Assembly: GCF_017526105.1 (NCBI RefSeq)
Contig: NZ_CP071839.1
Coordinates: 7,850,001 to 7,914,000 of the forward strand
Origin: Streptomyces cyanogenus
Lineage (GTDB): Bacteria; Actinomycetota; Actinomycetes; Streptomycetales; Streptomycetaceae
DNA length: 64,000 bases
Reading direction: 5' to 3'
The stretch's first letter is position 1; each line of letters begins with the position of its first letter. The position numbers were made by a program, and so were the translations under genes. Below are positions 38,244 through 46,968 of this stretch, in pieces. The notes below the pieces were generated by a model that did not search any database, had not been told where the DNA came from, and was given only the letters and a program-made list of their open reading frames with translations.

Positions 38244-38915
38244 GTGAGCACGCGGGAGAGCCCGCGCCGCCGGGAGGTGCTGGAGCTGCTGCGCACCGCG
38301 CCCGCGCCGCTCGGGGTCGCGGAGGCCGCCGAGCGGATGGGGCTCCATCCCAACTCCGTGCGGTTCCACCTGGACGCCCTGGTGGCCGACGGTCTGGTGG
38401 AGCGCCGGGCCGAGGCGTCCTCGGGACCCGGCCGGCCCCGCGCCGTCTACACCCCGCGCCCGGGCATGGACCGCGGCGGCCTGCGCGACTACCGGCTGCT
38501 GGCCCGCATGCTGCTCAGCCGGTGGGCCGCCGCCGACCCGGCCGAGGCGCGGGCGGAGGCCATGGAGACGGGCCGCGCCTGGGGGCGCTTCCTGGTGGAC
38601 CCGCTCCCGCCGGACGAGCCGCCCACCGTCGAGCGGTCGATGACCGCGCTGCTCGCCCTGCTGGACGACCTGGGCTTCGCACCGCGACCGGAAGGGGGCG
38701 GTGGGTCCGGCGGGCCGCCGGAGCGGATCCGGCTGCGGCACTGCCCGTTCCTGGAACTCGCCGAGGAGCGGAGCGGTGTGGTGTGCCCGCTCCACCTGGG
38801 CCTGATGCAGGGCGCGTTGGCGCGGCTGGACGCACCGCTGACGGCCACCGCGCTGGAACCCTTCGCCGAACCCGACTCCTGCGTCGCCCACTTGACCGGA
38901 TCGTCGGCCCGCTGA
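38244..38915 (+). CDS. Winged-helix regulator with SufR-like cysteine pattern
   Basis: 223 residues from GTG at 38244 (GAGGGG 9 nt upstream); GTG at 38205 would add 13 residues. The N-terminal ArsR/DeoR-type winged helix reads LGVAEAAERMGLHPNSVRFHLDALVADGLVERR. The C-terminal part holds Cys167, Cys181 and Cys213 (HCPFLEL, VVCPLHLG, DSCVAHL), spaced C-x13-C-x31-C. That resembles the iron-sulfur ligands of SufR-type repressors, so redox or iron-sulfur sensing is possible. It probably controls itself and the divergent cupin gene. Confidence 0.78.
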   Translation: MSTRESPRRREVLELLRTAPAPLGVAEAAERMGLHPNSVRFHLDALVADGLVERRAEASSGPGRPRAVYTPRPGMDRGGLRDYRLLARMLLSRWAAADPAEARAEAMETGRAWGRFLVDPLPPDEPPTVERSMTALLALLDDLGFAPRPEGGGGSGGPPERIRLRHCPFLELAEERSGVVCPLHLGLMQGALARLDAPLTATALEPFAEPDSCVAHLTGSSAR

Positions 38916-39075
38916 CCCGTCGCAGGCGCGAGCCGTCGACTGCCCGCTCATGTCCCGCCGGGCCCGCGAGCGGTAGAACGTCCGCCCCTGCCCCACCGCT
39001 TCCTGCCGGCCGCCGCATCCGCAGCCCCGGACCCCTCCGACTATCGCCGCCCCCCGCGGAGAAAGGCCCCCGCCC

Positions 39076-39506
39076 ATGAACGTCACCTCCGCCGCCACCG
39101 CCGGTGCGGTCAGTTTCGTCTGGCTCGGGATGGTGCTGGCGATCTCCTTCCTGGAGGCCCCGCTCAAGTTCCGCGCACCCGGCGTGACGATCCCCGTCGG
39201 GCTGGGCATCGGCCGGCTGGTGTTCCGCGCGCTCAACGCGGGGTGGAGGCCGTCCTGGCGGTCGCCGTGGTCGTCGCGGTCGGCCTGGGCGACGCCCCGG
39301 CCGGGATCGCCGGGCCGGCCGCGGCGGTGACGGCGCTCCTCGTCGCCCAGCTGGCCGTCGTACGCCCCCGCCTCAACCGCAGGTCGGACCGGATCCTCGC
39401 GGGTGAGGAGCTGCCCCGCTCGCGCAGCCATCCGTGGTACGTGGCGCTGGAGATCCTCAAGGCGGGCACCCTGGTCGCCCTGGGAGTCTCCCTGCTCACG
39501 GTCTGA
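39076..39506 (+). pseudogene. Small membrane protein gene split by a frameshift
   Basis: The frame from ATG at 39076 gives VSFVWLGMVLAISFLEAPLKF and RLVFRALNA, then loses protein-like character. A second frame from 39243 (VEAVLAVAVVVAVGL to LEILKAGTLVALGVSLLTV at 39506) continues it naturally. Joined, they make a protein of about 143 residues with four hydrophobic segments. The break is at GGGG 39240-39243: one extra G, or two fewer, restores a single frame. It may be a real inactivation or a sequencing error. Function of the intact protein is unknown. Confidence 0.75.
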
Positions 39507-39613
39507 TCCCGTGGGACCGGACGGCCGGGCACGGGACAGACGGGGGCCACGGAACATGCCGGCACCGCGGGAGGTTCCGGGCCCAAGCCGACCGGCCGGC
39601 TCGTGCACGCGCG

Positions 39614-39644
39614 CGGCCGGGGCCCCGGTGAGGGGCCCCGGCCG
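39614..39644. terminator. Bidirectional terminator
   Basis: A perfect 13-bp stem, CGGCCGGGGCCCC (39614-39626) with 39632-39644, and a 5-nt loop, between the convergent genes ending at 39506 and 39662. Confidence 0.85.
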
Positions 39645-39661
39645 TGACGGACGCCGCTGTC

Positions 39662-41149
39662 TCAGCCCTCCTGCTCCACGGGCACCTTCTGCGGCGGAGG
39701 AGTCACCAGCCCGTTGAGCGAGGGCGAACCACCGTTCACCGGCTGCCCGTTGTCGCCCATCGTCGCGAGCAGCTTGCGGGCCAGACCCAGGCCCGTGCCG
39801 CCCATGGTGAGCGCCTTCGCGAACAACTCGCCCATGCCGTCGGCGCCGTTGAGCAGCACCATGTTGTCGACGTTGCCGAACGCGGACGCGCCGGCCTCTA
39901 CGATCTCCGGCCACTTCTCGGCGAGTTGCTGGGCGACGACCGCCTCCTGGTTCTCGGCCAGGGCCGCCGCCCGGGCCTTGATGGCCTCCGCCTCCGCCAG
40001 ACCCTGGGCCCGGGTCGCCTCGGCCTCCGCCAGGCCCTTCGCCTGTGCGGCGGCGGCCTCGGCCTCACCGGTGGCCCGGGTGGCGGCGGCGCTGGCCGTA
40101 CCCCGGGTCTTGGTCGCCTCGGCCTCGGCGGCCGCGGCGGTCTTCACCCGGGTCGCCTCGGCCGCCGCGGCCAGCTCCGTCTCCTTCGCCTTGGCCTGGG
40201 CCGCCGAGATCCGTGCGTCGCGCTCGGCCTCGGCCAGTGTCCGCTTCTCGTACGCCCTGGCGTCCGCCGGCTTGCGGACGTCGGCCTGGAGCTGCTGTTC
40301 GCGCCGGTGCGCCTCCAGTTCGGCGACCCGGGTCTCCTGCACGACGACCTCCTGCCGGGCCGCCGCCGCGGCGAGCGGGCCGGCCTGCTGGGCCTTCGCC
40401 GCCGCCTTGTCCCGCTCGGCCTGGTAGCCGGCCTGGAGGATCTCGCTGTCCCGGGTGGCCTCCGCCATCCGCGCGAACGACTGCTGTTCGGCCTCTGTGG
40501 CCAGCCGGTTCGCCTCGGCCTGCGCGATGCGCGCGTCCCGCTGGACGGCCGCCGCGTGCGGCATCGCCAGGTTCTGTATGTACCCGGTCGGGTCCTCGAT
40601 CTCGTGGATCTGCAACGAGTCCACGATCAGACCGAGCTTCTCCATCTCGGTACCGCAGGCCGCCCGGGTCTGCCCGGTCAGCTTCTCCCGGTCGCGGATC
40701 ATGTCCTCGACCGTCAACCCGCCGACGATCGACCGCAGATGACCGGCGAAGACGTTGTGCACCCGCTCCGACATGAGCCGCTGCTGGTCCAGGAACCGGC
40801 GGGCCGCGTTCGCGATCGACACGAAGTCGTCGCCGACCTTGAAGATGACCACGCCCCGCACCTTCAGCGGAATGCCCTGGTGCGTCACGCAGTCCACGTG
40901 CAGCTCGGTCTCGTTCAGATCCAGCGAGAGCTTGCGCACCGCCTGCACCCCGGGCAGCACCAGCGTGCCCCGCCCGGTGACGATGCGGAAGCCCATGCCC
41001 TCCTCAAGGCCCTCGGTGCGGTGCTTGGACCCGGAGATGATGAGCGCCTCGTTCGGCTCGGCCACCCGCCACATCATCTTGAACAGACCGATCAGTACGA
41101 GGACGGCAACGACGACCGCCCCCGCAACGACGCCGACAATCATCGGCAT
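39662..41149 (-). CDS. Flotillin-like SPFH protein
   Basis: 495 residues from ATG at 41149 (AAAGGGGG upstream). An N-terminal helix (MIVGVVAGAVVVAVLVLIGLF) precedes the SPFH/band-7 domain (about 25-200: RVAEPNEALIISGSKHRTEG, DRMI-type turn VEDMIRDREKL). A long Ala/Glu coiled coil follows (200-410) with repeated EAEA and ATRA units, then a C-terminal tail with GLVTPPPQKVPVEQEG. Flotillins scaffold membrane microdomains. The NfeD-like gene just upstream is the usual partner. Confidence 0.9.
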   Translation of the reverse strand: MPMIVGVVAGAVVVAVLVLIGLFKMMWRVAEPNEALIISGSKHRTEGLEEGMGFRIVTGRGTLVLPGVQAVRKLSLDLNETELHVDCVTHQGIPLKVRGVVIFKVGDDFVSIANAARRFLDQQRLMSERVHNVFAGHLRSIVGGLTVEDMIRDREKLTGQTRAACGTEMEKLGLIVDSLQIHEIEDPTGYIQNLAMPHAAAVQRDARIAQAEANRLATEAEQQSFARMAEATRDSEILQAGYQAERDKAAAKAQQAGPLAAAAARQEVVVQETRVAELEAHRREQQLQADVRKPADARAYEKRTLAEAERDARISAAQAKAKETELAAAAEATRVKTAAAAEAEATKTRGTASAAATRATGEAEAAAAQAKGLAEAEATRAQGLAEAEAIKARAAALAENQEAVVAQQLAEKWPEIVEAGASAFGNVDNMVLLNGADGMGELFAKALTMGGTGLGLARKLLATMGDNGQPVNGGSPSLNGLVTPPPQKVPVEQEG

Positions 41150-41280
41150 ACGCCCCCTTTGCATGGTGCCCGTTCGGCACCGAACGAAGGGAGTGTGCGC
41201 CTGCCGGGGCCCCGGGTGAAGACGCCGGCGAATCCTTGTCGCAATCTTGACGCGCCGCCCTCACCTGGGGCGACGCGGGC

Positions 41281-41499
41281 TCAACCGTCGTACGCCGGCG
41301 TCACGTAGACCGTCCTGGGGGGCAGGTGCTCCACCACCATCACCACCGTCCCGGTCGCGATCCGGCTCCTGCCGTCGGCCGGATGGGCGAGGAAGTGCTC
41401 CGCGCCACCGCGCACCCGCACCATCACCTCGCCCACCAGACCGGGCCCGACCGTCCCCGTCACCCGCCCCATCAGCCCGACCATCGCCGCGTCGTCCAT
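41281..41499 (-). CDS. Small NfeD-like OB-fold protein
   Basis: A 72-residue protein from ATG at 41499. GRVTGTVGPGLVGEVMVRVRGG, then RIATGTVVMVVEHLPPRTVYVTP, follow the OB-fold of NfeD C-terminal domains, here without membrane helices. NfeD proteins pair with flotillins; this gene is 131 bp upstream of the flotillin gene on the same strand, which supports the call. The start codon is uncertain. Confidence 0.65.
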   Translation of the reverse strand: MDDAAMVGLMGRVTGTVGPGLVGEVMVRVRGGAEHFLAHPADGRSRIATGTVVMVVEHLPPRTVYVTPAYDG

Positions 41500-41525
41500 G
41501 GCCCCAGCGTACGGGCGGAACACCG

Positions 41526-42950
41526 TCACACGGCCGGGCTGTCCGCGTCCGCCCGCCGCGGCGGCCACAGCTCGTGCCAGGCCAGCTCCGCCTCCAACTG
41601 CGCGGCCAGGGACACCAGGCGCGGCTCGCTGTGGGCCGGGCCGAGCAGCTGCGCGCCCACCGGGAGCCCGGAACCGGTGAACCCGGCGGGCACGTTCACC
41701 CCCGGCCAGCCGAGCACGTTCCACGGCCAGGCGTACGGGCAGGCGGCGATGATCGCCCGGTCGGTGGCGAGCCCGCCGAGCCGGGCGAAGGCGCCGATCC
41801 GCGGCGGGGGCAGGGCGGTCGTCGGCGCGAGGATCACGTCGTACGACCCGAAGAACGCGCCGATCCGCCGGTGCAGCACCGCCTCGGCACGCCGGGCAGC
41901 TCGCAGCGGGACCCCGCCGAGCAGCCGGCCGAGCCGGGCCGCCCCCAGGGTGCGCGGGTCGAGCAGCGTGGGATCGGGTGCCTCGCTGACCCACTCGGCG
42001 ATCCCGGCGGTGGCCCGCGGCACGAAGGCCAGCCCGATCTGCCCGTACGGCGGATCGGCCTCCTCCACCACGTGCCCCAGCCCGGCCAGTCTGTCGGCGA
42101 GTTGGACGACCCGGGCGCGGATCTCCGGGTGCAGCCGAGCGGGTACGGCGGTGAACGGCGGCTTCAGGGACAGGGCGATGCGCAGCCGGCCCGGGTCGCG
42201 GCCGACCGCGTCCGCCACCACCAGCGCGGGCGGCCGGTGCGGGTCGCGGTCGTGGTTGCCGCCGGCCGCGTCCAGCAGCAGGGCCGCGTCGGCGACCGTA
42301 CGGGCGAGGGTGCCGTTGACCGTGATGCCCTGGAAGGACTCGGCGCGCGGCCAGGTCGAGATGCGGCCGCGCTGCGGCTTGATGCCGATCAGATGGGTCC
42401 AGGAGGCGGGGATGCGTACCGAGCCGGCGCCGTCGGAGCCGAGCGCGGCCGGGACCAGCCCGGCGGCGACGGCGGCGGCCGACCCGCCCGAGGAACCGCC
42501 CGGCGTGTGCCCGGTGTCCCACGGGTTGCGGGTCTCGCCGAACGCCGGGCCCTCGGTGAACGGCCACTGCCCCAGCTCGCAGGTGTTGGTCTTGCCCACG
42601 ATCACCGCACCGGCCGCGCGCAGCCGCCGTACCGCCTCCCCGTCCGAGGCCGCCGGCGGGAACTCACCCCGGCAGCCGAACGCGGTCGGCTCGCCCGCCA
42701 CGTCCATGTCGTCCTTCACCGCCACCGGCACCCCGAGCAGCGGGCGCCGCACACCGGCGGCCAACTCCCGGTCGGCGGCGTCCGCTTCGGCGAGCGCGGC
42801 CTCGGCGCGTACGATCCGGAAGGCGTTCAGCGTCGACTGCGTCGCCTCGATCCGCGCCAGCGCCTGCTCCACCAGCACCCGGGAACTCACCTCCCCGTCG
42901 GCGAGAGCACGGCGACTCTCCGCGAGACCCGCGGCACGGTCAGGCGTCAT
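41526..42950 (-). CDS. Amidase (amidase-signature family)
   Basis: 474 residues; ATG at 42950 has GGAGG 8 nt before it. The Ser-cisSer-Lys triad is visible: Lys in VPVAVKDDMDV, and two serines in the Gly/Ser loop GHTPGGSSGGSAAAV and GSDGAGSVRIPAS. PLLGVPVAVKDD and VGKTNTCELGQW are family signatures. It hydrolyses an amide of unknown identity. Residues 360-474 close the fold (ILAPTTALPPP, WNVLGWPGVNVPAGF). No partner genes adjoin, so GatA is unlikely. Confidence 0.9.
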   Translation of the reverse strand: MTPDRAAGLAESRRALADGEVSSRVLVEQALARIEATQSTLNAFRIVRAEAALAEADAADRELAAGVRRPLLGVPVAVKDDMDVAGEPTAFGCRGEFPPAASDGEAVRRLRAAGAVIVGKTNTCELGQWPFTEGPAFGETRNPWDTGHTPGGSSGGSAAAVAAGLVPAALGSDGAGSVRIPASWTHLIGIKPQRGRISTWPRAESFQGITVNGTLARTVADAALLLDAAGGNHDRDPHRPPALVVADAVGRDPGRLRIALSLKPPFTAVPARLHPEIRARVVQLADRLAGLGHVVEEADPPYGQIGLAFVPRATAGIAEWVSEAPDPTLLDPRTLGAARLGRLLGGVPLRAARRAEAVLHRRIGAFFGSYDVILAPTTALPPPRIGAFARLGGLATDRAIIAACPYAWPWNVLGWPGVNVPAGFTGSGLPVGAQLLGPAHSEPRLVSLAAQLEAELAWHELWPPRRADADSPAV

Positions 42951-43169
42951 GGGGAGCACCTCCGGGAGGCTCCGGGCACGGTTTCTACTGAACGGTAACC
43001 TCAGATCGGGGTGCGCGTACGGTTTTCGCGCGGGTGTTTTCCACGGGGCGTGGCGGCGATCTCTGGACGCTACAGTCTTCTCGTGTGTGCCACATCACAC
43101 AAAGGTGCTCGGCGGGCCCCTGATGACGTGTGCCCGCGGGGAAGTCACAGCGATCTGGGGGGATTGTTC

Positions 43170-45206
43170 GTGCGTGAGATGGTGAAGGGCTCGAATGCGA
43201 CGCTCTCTGCCCTGAGCGACGACGTCGGCTCGGTGCTCGTCAGCCTGCGCTGGGCCAGCCCGAGCGGCGAGGGCGACGCCGACGTGTCGGTCCTGTTGCT
43301 GGGCCCGGACGGCAAGGTGCGCAGCGATGCCGACTTCTACTTCTACAACAACCCGGTCGCGCCCGACGGCAGCGTGCAACTGCTCGGCAAGGCCCCTGCG
43401 GAGCAGGGCGACGAGGACCGGATCGGCTTCGACCTGACGGCGGTACCCGAGGACGTCGACAGGATGATCGTCGCCGCGAGCCGGTACGGCGGCGCCCGCT
43501 TCGGTGAACTGGAGGACCTCACGGTCACGTTGTCCGACGGGACCGGTGAGGCACTCCTCCGGTTCGCGATCGACGACGCCGCAGCGGTGAGCGCGGTCAT
43601 CTTCGGCGAGCTGTACCGCCGGGACGGCGCCTGGAAGTTCCGTGCCGTCGGGCAGGGCTACGCCGACGGCCTGGCCGGTCTGGCGACAGACTTCGGCGTC
43701 GACATCGACGACGACGCGGCGGAGGGATCCGCTCTGGACGAAGGGACGGCCGAGGAGGAGGACACGGCGGTCGAGGCCGCCGCAGCCGGTCCGGACCCGG
43801 CGACCGCGTTGCCCGCCGTTCCCTCACCCCGCAGGTCCGCGGAGACCGCCCCGGCGCCCGAGCCGGCGCCTCGCCCCCGCACGGCCAAGAGGAAGATCAC
43901 ACTCCCCAAGGCGGCGAAGAGGTCTCTCGCCGAGCACGAGTCCTGGAGGGAGGCCAGGCTGTTCCCGGTCTCCGCGCTCAAGAGCGACCGGGACCGAGAG
44001 GCCCGCGCGACCTCGGTGCTGCTGTCGGTCATGGCTCAGGTGCCGGAGTTCGGCAGGCGGCTCGTGGCCGGGTTCGGAGCGCCGGCGGGCCGCATGGAGA
44101 CGTTCGTCGAGGTGTCGCTGCCGCACGGAGACACGCCACGGCGGCCGGACGGGGTCGTCCGGGTGGAGCGGGCGGGGAAGCTGTGGACCGCGCTGGTCGA
44201 GACGAAGACCAACGGCAACGTGCTCAAGAGCGAGCAGGTCCAGGCGTACATGGACATCGCCGCGCGCCGCGGCTACGAGGCCGTGATCACCCTGTCGAAC
44301 GACGTGGCACTGGAGGGCAGCCCCCTGGTGGACGTCAAGGTCGACGGCCGGCGCAAGCACAAGGTGGCCCTGTGGCACCTGTCCTGGGCGGAGGTCACCT
44401 ACCACGCCCAGCTGCTGATCCGGCACGAAGGCGTCGGCAACGCGGCGCACGCGTGGCTGCTCCAGGAGCTGCTCCACTATCTCCAGCACGAGAACTCCGG
44501 CTGCCACGGCTTCCAGAACATGGGTCCGGCCTGGGTGCCGGTGCGCAACGGCATCGATGACGAGACCCTGTGCCAGGGCGACCCGAGGGCGCTGGAGGTC
44601 GTGGAGAGCTGGGAACGGCTCATCCGCCAGGTGTGTCTCGGGCTCGGTGGCGAACTCGGCCGCAAGGTGCTCCCGGTGCAGCGGGGCAAGCGGGGCAGGG
44701 ATCCCCGGGAGCTACGACGGACCCAGGCCGACCAACTGTGCCTGCACGGCCGGCTCCAGGCCGAACTCCGCATCGACGGCACATCCGGTGTGCTGTCGGT
44801 CGGCGCGGACCTGCGCACCGGCAGGCTCCGGGTCTCCACCGACATCCCGGCACCCGACCAGGGCTACCCCCTGACATGGGCCAAGAGGCTCGTGCGCCGG
44901 CTGGCGGAGGCACCGGCCGATCTGCACATCGAGACACTGGTCGACGGTGAGACAGGCGGACCGAGGGGAACGCTGGAACGGCTGCGTCCCGAGCCGGCGG
45001 ACCTCCTGCCCAAGGCCGACGGCACCCGGATCACCGGCTTCCGCCTGTCCCTGTTCAAGAGCATGGGCAGTGGCCGCGGCAACGCCGAGACCGGCTTCAT
45101 CCGCAGCGTCGACAACGCCGTCCAGAGGTTCTACGGCAGCGTCGTGGTGCACTTCGACCGAACGCCGCGGCGGACACCCGCCACGGAACAGGTCGCGTCC
45201 GGCTGA
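43170..45206 (+). CDS. TerD domain fused to a PD-(D/E)XK nuclease-like domain
   Basis: 678 residues from GTG at 43170 (GGGGGG 7 nt upstream). Residues 11-182 are a TerD domain: VSLRWASPSGEGDADVSVLL, DADFYFYNNPVAPDGSVQLL and FGELYRRDGAWKFRAVGQGY match the calcium-binding tellurite/stress fold. Residues 183-245 are an acidic Ala/Pro linker. From about 250 a second domain shows Asp327 in RRPDGVVRVE, Glu344-x-Lys346 in ALVETKTNGN, and a QxxxY element (QVQAY, 356-360), the layout of RecB-like nucleases. The last 250 residues are uncharacterised. It is a lone gene with its own spacer. Confidence 0.75.
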   Translation: MREMVKGSNATLSALSDDVGSVLVSLRWASPSGEGDADVSVLLLGPDGKVRSDADFYFYNNPVAPDGSVQLLGKAPAEQGDEDRIGFDLTAVPEDVDRMIVAASRYGGARFGELEDLTVTLSDGTGEALLRFAIDDAAAVSAVIFGELYRRDGAWKFRAVGQGYADGLAGLATDFGVDIDDDAAEGSALDEGTAEEEDTAVEAAAAGPDPATALPAVPSPRRSAETAPAPEPAPRPRTAKRKITLPKAAKRSLAEHESWREARLFPVSALKSDRDREARATSVLLSVMAQVPEFGRRLVAGFGAPAGRMETFVEVSLPHGDTPRRPDGVVRVERAGKLWTALVETKTNGNVLKSEQVQAYMDIAARRGYEAVITLSNDVALEGSPLVDVKVDGRRKHKVALWHLSWAEVTYHAQLLIRHEGVGNAAHAWLLQELLHYLQHENSGCHGFQNMGPAWVPVRNGIDDETLCQGDPRALEVVESWERLIRQVCLGLGGELGRKVLPVQRGKRGRDPRELRRTQADQLCLHGRLQAELRIDGTSGVLSVGADLRTGRLRVSTDIPAPDQGYPLTWAKRLVRRLAEAPADLHIETLVDGETGGPRGTLERLRPEPADLLPKADGTRITGFRLSLFKSMGSGRGNAETGFIRSVDNAVQRFYGSVVVHFDRTPRRTPATEQVASG

Positions 45207-45240
45207 GGCACCGCCTCCCCGCGCGGCAGCGCGACGACAG

Positions 45241-45362
45241 CCACGGGTTCACCCGAGCAGTCGGTGCGGCCATGGGGTCGACCCGGTAGCAGGCGCGGCC
45301 ACGGATTCACCCGGGCAGCGGCGCGGCCACGGGTTCAACCCAGTAGCCGGCGCAGCCAGGCG
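45241..45362. repeat. 29-bp tandem repeat, four copies
   Basis: Units begin CCACGGGTTCACCC or close variants at 45241, 45270, 45299 and 45327, with a fifth start at 45356 (periods 29, 29, 28, 29). The array runs from the spacer into the last codons of the esterase gene, whose stop is at 45335, so the repeat also encodes its final residues. Confidence 0.8.
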
Positions 45363-46297
45363 ATCCGTGCCGCGCGGGCCGTGCGGGACAGGGAGGCCTC
45401 CGGGGCGAGGGCGTCGAAGCCGTGGCAGCCACCCGGCCAGACGTGGAGTTCGGCCACGCCGCCGGCCTGCCAGATGCGGGAGGCGTAGCCGACCACCTCG
45501 TCCCGGAAGGTCTCCGCCGAGCCGACGTCCAGGAAGGCCGGGGGCAGGCCGGCGAGATCGGTGGCGCGGGCGGGGGCCGCGTACGGGGAGACTTCCGGGC
45601 CGCCGCGACGGTCACCGAGCAGCGCCGTCCACGCGGTCTCGTTGGCGGTGCGGTCCCACACGCCACAGCCGGCCATCTGACGGCTGGAGACCGTGTCGTT
45701 GCGGTCGTCCAGCATCGGGCACATCAGCAGCTGGCCGAGCGGGCGCGGGCCCCTGCGGTCCCGGCAGAGGAGGGCGAGCGCCGCCGTCAGCCCGCCGCCG
45801 GCGCTGGCGCCCGCGACCACGATCCGGTCCGGGTCGCCGCCGATCTCCCGGGCGTGCTCCGCGGTCCACAGCAGTCCGGCGTACACGTCCTCGACCGGTG
45901 CCGGGTGCGGATGTTCGGGCGCCAGCCGGTACTCCACCGACACCACCACCGCGCCCAGTTCGCCGGCCCAGGCCAGCGGTTCCGTCACCCCTGCCCGGTT
46001 GGTGCCGGCCACCAGGCCGCCGCCGTGCACGTGGTAGATCACCGGCAGCCCGGCCCCGGCGGGCGCGGCCGTGGGCCGGCACACGAGGAGGGACACGTCG
46101 GGGGCACCCTGCGGTCCGGGCACCGTACGGTCCTCCGCGTCGAAGGCGCCGTCCACCGTCACGTCGACCATCCCGAGGGCCGCGCCGCGCCGGGCCGCCT
46201 CGACGTCGTCCGGGGTGAGCCCGGGCGCGATCACCTCCCGGAACGACTCCAGCACGGTGGCGAGTTCCGGATCGAACGGCGGCGGGACCAGGGACAT
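45335..46297 (-). CDS. Alpha/beta-hydrolase of the hormone-sensitive-lipase family
   Basis: 320 residues from ATG at 46297 (GGAGGAG upstream). The oxyanion box HGGG (91-94) is in IYHVHGGGLVAG and the nucleophile Ser165 is in GASAGG. The acid/base pair is probably the Asp in FLDVGSAETF and the His in GGCHGFDAL. Proteins of this family hydrolyse short-chain esters in the cytoplasm. The stop and last residues fall inside a 29-bp repeat array. Confidence 0.9.
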   Translation of the reverse strand: MSLVPPPFDPELATVLESFREVIAPGLTPDDVEAARRGAALGMVDVTVDGAFDAEDRTVPGPQGAPDVSLLVCRPTAAPAGAGLPVIYHVHGGGLVAGTNRAGVTEPLAWAGELGAVVVSVEYRLAPEHPHPAPVEDVYAGLLWTAEHAREIGGDPDRIVVAGASAGGGLTAALALLCRDRRGPRPLGQLLMCPMLDDRNDTVSSRQMAGCGVWDRTANETAWTALLGDRRGGPEVSPYAAPARATDLAGLPPAFLDVGSAETFRDEVVGYASRIWQAGGVAELHVWPGGCHGFDALAPEASLSRTARAARIAWLRRLLG

Positions 46298-46968
46298 CGC
46301 TACTCCTCCCATGACTGGCCGACTCGTGGGTGGCACCCACCCACCGACCGACCGGCCGACTACGGCGGTTCACCGGCGCGCCGGGCGGTGACCGGGGTGC
46401 TGCTCGGCGGGCGCGCCTGCCGGCGACGGCCGGCGTTCGTACCCGGCCACGGCGGCCGGGGTCCGTCGTCCGCTGAACCTCCCCTCTCCGGCGGCGGCCG
46501 GCGCCCCGCCTCACGGCGCCGCCGGCCGGGTACCGCCGCAGGGAGCCCCCGTCGGGTGCGCCGCCCCGGCGTACACGGTCACCAGCCGTCTACCCCGTCG
46601 CGCCCGGACGACGACCTGCCGGCGTCACGATGTGCCGGGCCGGGGTTGTCGCGGCGGGGACGGCGTGCCGTCAGGTGCCGGAGCAGCCGCCGGTCGCCGG
46701 GCGCTCGCCGCGACCCAGCGGCGGCAGCGCGGGCGCACAGGCGGCGGCGCACAGGCCCGCACCGGTCGGCCCGAGCAGGGTCACCAGCAGCGGGCGGGCA
46801 GCCGGTCGCCGAGCGGGACGAGCGGGAAGCCGCCCGCCGCGCAACAAGGGCCGGTGCCGAGACATGCGGCAGGGCCGGAGCCACGGCGGCTCCGGCCCTT
46901 GCGGGGGTCGTACGGCTGGGGGCCTGCGGGGGTCGTCAGGACCGGGGACCTCGCGGGAGTCGTACGGT
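46298..46968. other. Gene-free 670-bp spacer
   Basis: Between two minus-strand genes. It contains a terminator (46872-46898) and three degenerate copies of about 26 bp based on GCGGGGGTCGTACGG at roughly 46900-46975. The open frames in it are Arg/Pro/Ala-rich with no family resemblance, so I see no gene; a decayed one cannot be excluded. The esterase promoter must lie near 46300-46400. Confidence 0.55.
46872..46898. terminator. Terminator after the FMN reductase gene
   Basis: GGGCCGGAGCC (46872-46882) pairs perfectly with GGCTCCGGCCC (46888-46898) around a 5-nt loop, 70 bp past the minus-strand stop at 46969. Confidence 0.75.

Noticed and set aside
43071-43076. TACAGT as the promoter of the TerD fusion gene
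   Set aside because: A -10-like match with no acceptable -35 at 16-18 bp; too weak to annotate.
46298-46968. Genes or a decayed gene in the spacer
   Set aside because: Open frames are short, Arg/Pro-rich and match nothing I recognise; only repeats and a hairpin are supportable.
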